A stretch of DNA of 8,955 nt, from assembly GCA_028288775.1 (NCBI GenBank), contig JAQGHP010000414.1:1-8955 (forward strand). The letters run 5' to 3'. Below the pieces are notes generated by a model that saw only the letters and a list, made by a program, of their open reading frames with translations, searched no databases and was not told the origin of the DNA. The position numbers and the translations under genes were made by a program. This DNA is from Phycisphaerales bacterium. GTDB lineage: Bacteria; Planctomycetota; Phycisphaerae; Tepidisphaerales; Tepidisphaeraceae. Of the stretch, positions 6,257-8,955 are shown piece after piece (position 1 is the first letter of the stretch; every line of letters begins with the position of its first letter).

Positions 6257-7609
6257 CTATACCGTCCCCGGCTCCGGGTGGACCCACGGTGCGCGGTACG
6301 GGCGACGCAACAGGGCGCTGGCCTCGGGGTCGCCGATCACGTCGCCATTTGCCGCGTCCCAGTGCAGCGTTCTTCCCAGCTTCATCGAGAGGTTCGCGAG
6401 GATCGAGCTGGCGGTGGAGATGTGGGCTTCCTCGATGTCGGCGACGGGGCGGCCGCGGGTGGCGATGGCGTTGATGAAGTCCCTCATGTGGCCGCGCACT
6501 GCGGGGCCGGCGTCGGGCGACAGGTCTTTTTCGGTTTTGTCTTCGGGGTATTTGTCCAGTTCGAAGACGGGTTCGCCGTGGAGCGTGGGCTCTTTTTTGC
6601 CGGCGGGGATGAACTCGTAGCGGTCTACGCTGGCTTTGAGCGTGCCCTTGTCGCCGTAAAAAATGAACGACCAGGCGTAGCGCGGGTCAGGGGCCTCGCC
6701 CCAGGTGCGGTGGGCCCAGGCGACCTGCATTTCGCCGTGATCGAAGACGGCAGACTGGGTGTCGGTGATGTTGGCCCGGCTGGTTTTGTCGACGTAGATG
6801 CCGCCGGTGGAGGAGACGGATTTGGGCCAGCCCAGGCCGAGCATCCAGCGGGCGGCGTCGTACATGTGGATGCACATGTCGCCGACGATGCCGTTGCCGT
6901 ATTCCATGAACGCGCGCCAGCCGCGGGGGTGGACGAGCGAGTTGTAGGGGCGCATGGGTGCGGGGCCGGTCCACATTTCGTAATCGAGGTTCGCGGGCGG
7001 CAGCGAATCGGGCGGATTCTCCGTGGTGCGCATGTGCCAGTAGCAGCATGTTTCGACGTACCCGACCTTGCCGAGCAGGCCCGCCTTGACGACCTTCTCA
7101 TTCGCTTCGACCAAATGCGGCGTGCTGCGGCGCTGCGTGCCGACCTGCACGACTCTGCCGTATTTCCGCGCGGCGGCGACCATCGCCTGCCCCTCGACCA
7201 CGTCCACGCTGATGGGCTTCTGACAATAGACGTCCGCGCCCGCGGTAACGGCAGCGATCATGGCGAGCGGGTGCCAGTGATCGGGCGTGCCGATGACGAC
7301 GATGTCGAGATCCTTCTCCTTGAGCATCTGGCGGTAGTCGCCGTAGATGCGCGGCTTGCGGTGGGAGGCATGGCGCGAGGCGAAAAGGTCGGCGGCTTCC
7401 GCGGCCATCTTCTTGTCCACGTCGCAGATCGAGACGATTTCCACCGGCGCGACCTGGATCAATCGGCAGGTGTCGAGCTTGCCGAACCACCCGGTTCCGA
7501 TAACGCCGACCCGTATCGGTTTCACATCCGCGGCCCCGGCGACGTGAGCGCCGAACGTGGAAAGCGCGACCCCGGCGGCAGTGGCTTTGAGAAAATCGCG
7601 GCGGTTCAT
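6257..7609 (-). CDS. Tat-exported Gfo/Idh/MocA family oxidoreductase
   Basis: A 450-residue protein with a twin-arginine signal peptide (MNRRDFLKATAAG, then a weakly hydrophobic stretch to AGAA at 24-27), so it is exported folded with its cofactor. The Rossmann domain begins PIRVGVIGTGWFG, with the NAD(P)-binding GTG..G at 38-43 and an acidic strand end ICDVD at 61-65. QKP at 130-132 contains the conserved Lys131 of the family (usually EKP). The C-terminal domain has GDMCIHMYDAARW (243-255), which matches the conserved GD...H..D region, His248 being the likely catalytic or substrate contact. The family oxidises or epimerises sugars and inositols with NAD(P); the substrate cannot be read here. 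GGAGG seven bases upstream supports the ATG at 7609; the frame continues upstream to 7930 but only through the repeat region, without protein features. The PEP-CTERM gene follows it. Confidence 0.93.
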   Translation of the reverse strand: MNRRDFLKATAAGVALSTFGAHVAGAADVKPIRVGVIGTGWFGKLDTCRLIQVAPVEIVSICDVDKKMAAEAADLFASRHASHRKPRIYGDYRQMLKEKDLDIVVIGTPDHWHPLAMIAAVTAGADVYCQKPISVDVVEGQAMVAAARKYGRVVQVGTQRRSTPHLVEANEKVVKAGLLGKVGYVETCCYWHMRTTENPPDSLPPANLDYEMWTGPAPMRPYNSLVHPRGWRAFMEYGNGIVGDMCIHMYDAARWMLGLGWPKSVSSTGGIYVDKTSRANITDTQSAVFDHGEMQVAWAHRTWGEAPDPRYAWSFIFYGDKGTLKASVDRYEFIPAGKKEPTLHGEPVFELDKYPEDKTEKDLSPDAGPAVRGHMRDFINAIATRGRPVADIEEAHISTASSILANLSMKLGRTLHWDAANGDVIGDPEASALLRRPYRAPWVHPEPGTV

Positions 7610-7616
7610 GGAATGT

Positions 7617-7621
7617 CCTCC
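7617..7621 (-). promoter_or_regulatory. Ribosome-binding site of the oxidoreductase gene
   Basis: Minus-strand GGAGG lies seven bases before the ATG at 7609. It fixes the start at the Tat signal rather than at the earlier in-frame codons up to 7930. Confidence 0.75.
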
Positions 7622-7724
7622 GTAGTGTAGGGAGATGGGGCTTAACCGGGGTGGAATGTAACGAGCGTCGGACGGGTTCGCCAGCGGGCGGAATTCCGGT
7701 TTGTGCAGGTGTGGGCTGCAATTT

Positions 7725-7914
7725 CGTGGCATGGGTTTCCAACCCATGGCTTGCGGTACGCCGCAAGCGTTGGTCGTACTTGGCCGACCAAAGCACGAGC
7801 GGAGCGGCATGTTCTCATTGCAAATTCGATTCGCTTGCGCCAGGGCTTGGATCGACGGAATACCGCCGATGCGTGCGGCGTACCACACGCCATGGGTTGG
7901 AAACCCATGCCACG
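7725..7914. repeat. Composite inverted repeat of two three-hairpin units
   Basis: The outermost 26 bases at 7725-7750 and 7889-7914 are exact reverse complements. Each contains its own hairpin, CATGGGTT-TCC-AACCCATG, at 7730-7748 and its mirror at 7891-7909. Moving inward, each copy has a second hairpin with loop TACG (7749-7768 on plus; 7871-7890 on minus) and a third hairpin (7770-7791 on plus: TTGGTCG/CGACCAA; 7851-7870: ATCGACGG/CCGCCGAT with one wobble). Thus two units of about 65 bases face each other across roughly 59 bases of spacer. The layout resembles paired REP/BIME elements or a nonautonomous palindromic mobile element; no transposase gene is in the window. I recall similar CATGGGTT...AACCCATG motifs as common in planctomycete genomes, but this was not checked. 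Confidence 0.85.
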
Positions 7915-8029
7915 GGAGAGGGACGCGCACCTCTTCTTTCTTGCGACGGCACCATACATTATCGCCCGCAATATCGGCGACGCCTGGCCGTTATGAGGAT
8001 GAGGCACGAGAGAACGGCCTGTATTGAGT

Positions 8030-8035
8030 GGGAGG
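8030..8035 (+). promoter_or_regulatory. Ribosome-binding site of the DUF1501 gene
   Basis: GGGAGG lies six bases before the ATG at 8042, an excellent match that fixes the start of a gene that runs off the window. Confidence 0.78.
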
Positions 8036-8041
8036 CTTCCT

Positions 8042-8955
8042 ATGTTCGAGCGGCAGCTCATTGCACATCCGGCGCTTTCCCGGCGGGATATGCTCAAGTC
8101 GGCGGGGTGTGGGTTCGGGTATTTGGCTCTCGCGGGGTTGTGCGCGCGGGCGTCGGTGCCGCAGGTGGAGGGGCCGCTGGCACCCAAGACGCCGCCGATG
8201 GCGGCGCGGGCGAAGCGGGTGATCTTTTTGTTCATGCAGGGCGGGCCGTCGCACGTGGATACGTTCGACTATAAGCCGCGGCTCCAGCAGGATAATGGCA
8301 AACAGGGCGACCGCGGCAAGCTGCTCGCGTCCCCCTTCTCATTCGCGCGGCACGGCAAGAGCGGGCTGTGGATCAGCGAATTGTTCCCGAGCGTGGCGAA
8401 GCACGCGGATGAGCTGTGCGTCCTCAACGCGATGCATACCGACAACCCCGCCCACCCGCAGGCGACCATTCAACTCCACACCGGCAGCGCCACGTTCGTG
8501 CGGCCGTCGATGGGCGCGTGGATGCTGTATGGTCTTGGGACCAGCAATCAGAATCTGCCGGGGTTTATCACGATTAATCCGCCGGTGGGGCTCGGTGGCG
8601 CGCAGAACTATGGGAGCGCCTTTCTCCCCGCGACGTTCCAGGGCACGCGCATCGACGGGGGCGGCGCGATGGCCGACATTTCCAACGCATCCGTGCCGCG
8701 TCCGCTGCAGCGACGACAGCTCGATTTGATGCAGGCGATGAATCATGATTTGGAAACTCGCTCGGGCGCGCCGGATCAGATTGAGGGCGTAATTCAGTCG
8801 ATGGAACTGGGCTTTCGCATGCAGACTGCCGTTCCGGAATTGATGGATCTGACGAAGGAATCCCCCGCCACGCTCGAGTTGTACGGCCTGAACAATAACG
8901 GCGGCTCGCCCTTCGCCCGCCAATGCCTCATGGCCCGGCGATTCGCCCAGGCGGG
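8042..8955 (+). CDS. DUF1501 protein with Tat-like signal, 3' end missing
   Basis: The frame is open from the ATG at 8042 to the end of the window, giving 304 residues of a protein normally about 420-500 long. The N-terminus has SRRDMLKS (13-20) followed by a hydrophobic Gly/Ala/Leu stretch to about residue 37, a twin-arginine-type export signal. The DUF1501 domain starts at about residue 57 with RAKRVIFLFMQGGPSHVDTF (56-75), the hallmark of the family, which belongs to the alkaline phosphatase/sulfatase-like fold; His71 and Asp73 are likely functional positions. Further family segments are VLNAMHTDNPAHPQA (127-141), PSMGAWMLYGLG (155-166) and LPGFITI (172-178). In planctomycetes it is usually encoded right beside a PSCyt1/DUF1549/DUF1553 gene and thought to work with it; the enzymatic role is unproven. 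Here it is about 2.6 kb from the PSD1 gene, with the oxidoreductase unit between. Confidence 0.93.
   Translation, partial: MFERQLIAHPALSRRDMLKSAGCGFGYLALAGLCARASVPQVEGPLAPKTPPMAARAKRVIFLFMQGGPSHVDTFDYKPRLQQDNGKQGDRGKLLASPFSFARHGKSGLWISELFPSVAKHADELCVLNAMHTDNPAHPQATIQLHTGSATFVRPSMGAWMLYGLGTSNQNLPGFITINPPVGLGGAQNYGSAFLPATFQGTRIDGGGAMADISNASVPRPLQRRQLDLMQAMNHDLETRSGAPDQIEGVIQSMELGFRMQTAVPELMDLTKESPATLELYGLNNNGGSPFARQCLMARRFAQA

Larger units (their letters stand above)
7610..8041. other. Divergent intergenic region with a repeat element
   Basis: This 432-base gap lies between two genes read away from each other, the oxidoreductase (minus) and the DUF1501 gene (plus). Its centre, 7725-7914, is the composite inverted repeat described separately. 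The remaining flanks (7622-7724 and 7915-8029) must carry the two promoters, but I see no persuasive -35/-10 pair in either. Open frames through the region produce only proteins with repeat-derived words such as MGFQPM and GWKPMP and are not genes. Confidence 0.6.

Noticed and set aside
6251..7630. A 459-codon open frame on plus opposite the oxidoreductase gene
   Set aside because: It mirrors the oxidoreductase codons in a GC-rich gene and its translation is low-complexity Val/Gly/Asp/Ala/Arg without domains; the minus-strand gene has a clear family, Tat signal and ribosome-binding site.
7725..7914. CRISPR array
   Set aside because: There are only two copies, in inverted rather than direct orientation, with no regular spacers and no cas genes.
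7610..7930. Upstream in-frame extension of the oxidoreductase to 7930
   Set aside because: It runs through the inverted repeat and gives repeat-derived words (PTHGVWYA, GWKPMP). The Tat signal and GGAGG at 7617-7621 fix the start at 7609.
7651..8274. A 207-codon plus-strand frame overlapping the repeat and the DUF1501 start
   Set aside because: It reads the repeat and then the DUF1501 gene out of frame; the true frame from 8042 carries all DUF1501 motifs.

Overview
The window looks like a chromosomal segment of a GC-rich planctomycete (Planctomycetota). Three protein classes point there: a large secreted PSCyt1/DUF1549/DUF1553 protein with a DUF1501 protein nearby; a twin-arginine Gfo/Idh/MocA oxidoreductase next to a PEP-CTERM protein; and a small membrane protein ending in the SCGYDLR...CPECG zinc-ribbon typical of the phylum. 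These are family-level recognitions by eye; no search was run.

Region 1 (1-2061, minus strand) is a run of small envelope-associated genes. In transcription order it holds a two-helix membrane protein with a C-terminal zinc ribbon (2061-1426), a short truncated paralogue of it that overlaps it by an ATGA (1429-1241), a tiny lipoprotein that ends inside a BamE-like motif (1171-944), an exported ankyrin-repeat protein (932-192), and the start of a further membrane or secreted protein that leaves the window (122-1).

Region 2 (2062-2400) is a divergent control region. It holds a 9-bp direct repeat with 19-bp spacing, a C/G-tract palindrome and a leader hairpin. From it runs the plus-strand pair 2401-2868 (a helix-turn-helix protein resembling phage small-terminase or DNA-binding adaptors) and 2870-5464 (the haem-motif PSCyt1-DUF1549-DUF1553 protein). 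Only one base separates them.

Region 3 (5509-7609, minus strand) is a likely two-gene unit: a Tat-exported Gfo/Idh/MocA oxidoreductase, then 31 bases later a secreted PEP-CTERM protein. The unit converges on region 2.

Region 4 (7610-8041) is noncoding and is dominated by a composite inverted repeat (7725-7914). Two copies of a three-hairpin unit face each other. The second hairpin shows a compensatory base-pair change between copies, which suggests selection on, or descent of, a folded form. After it, 8042 to the window end is the 5' part of a DUF1501 gene, open to the edge, with a good ribosome-binding site and a Tat-like signal.

Taken together, the secreted haem/DUF1549/DUF1553 protein, the DUF1501 protein and the oxidoreductase resemble the exported carbohydrate-associated gene sets common in planctomycetes, but no substrate can be read from this sequence. 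The repeat element and the coupling of the HTH gene to the secreted protein are the points most worth following up.
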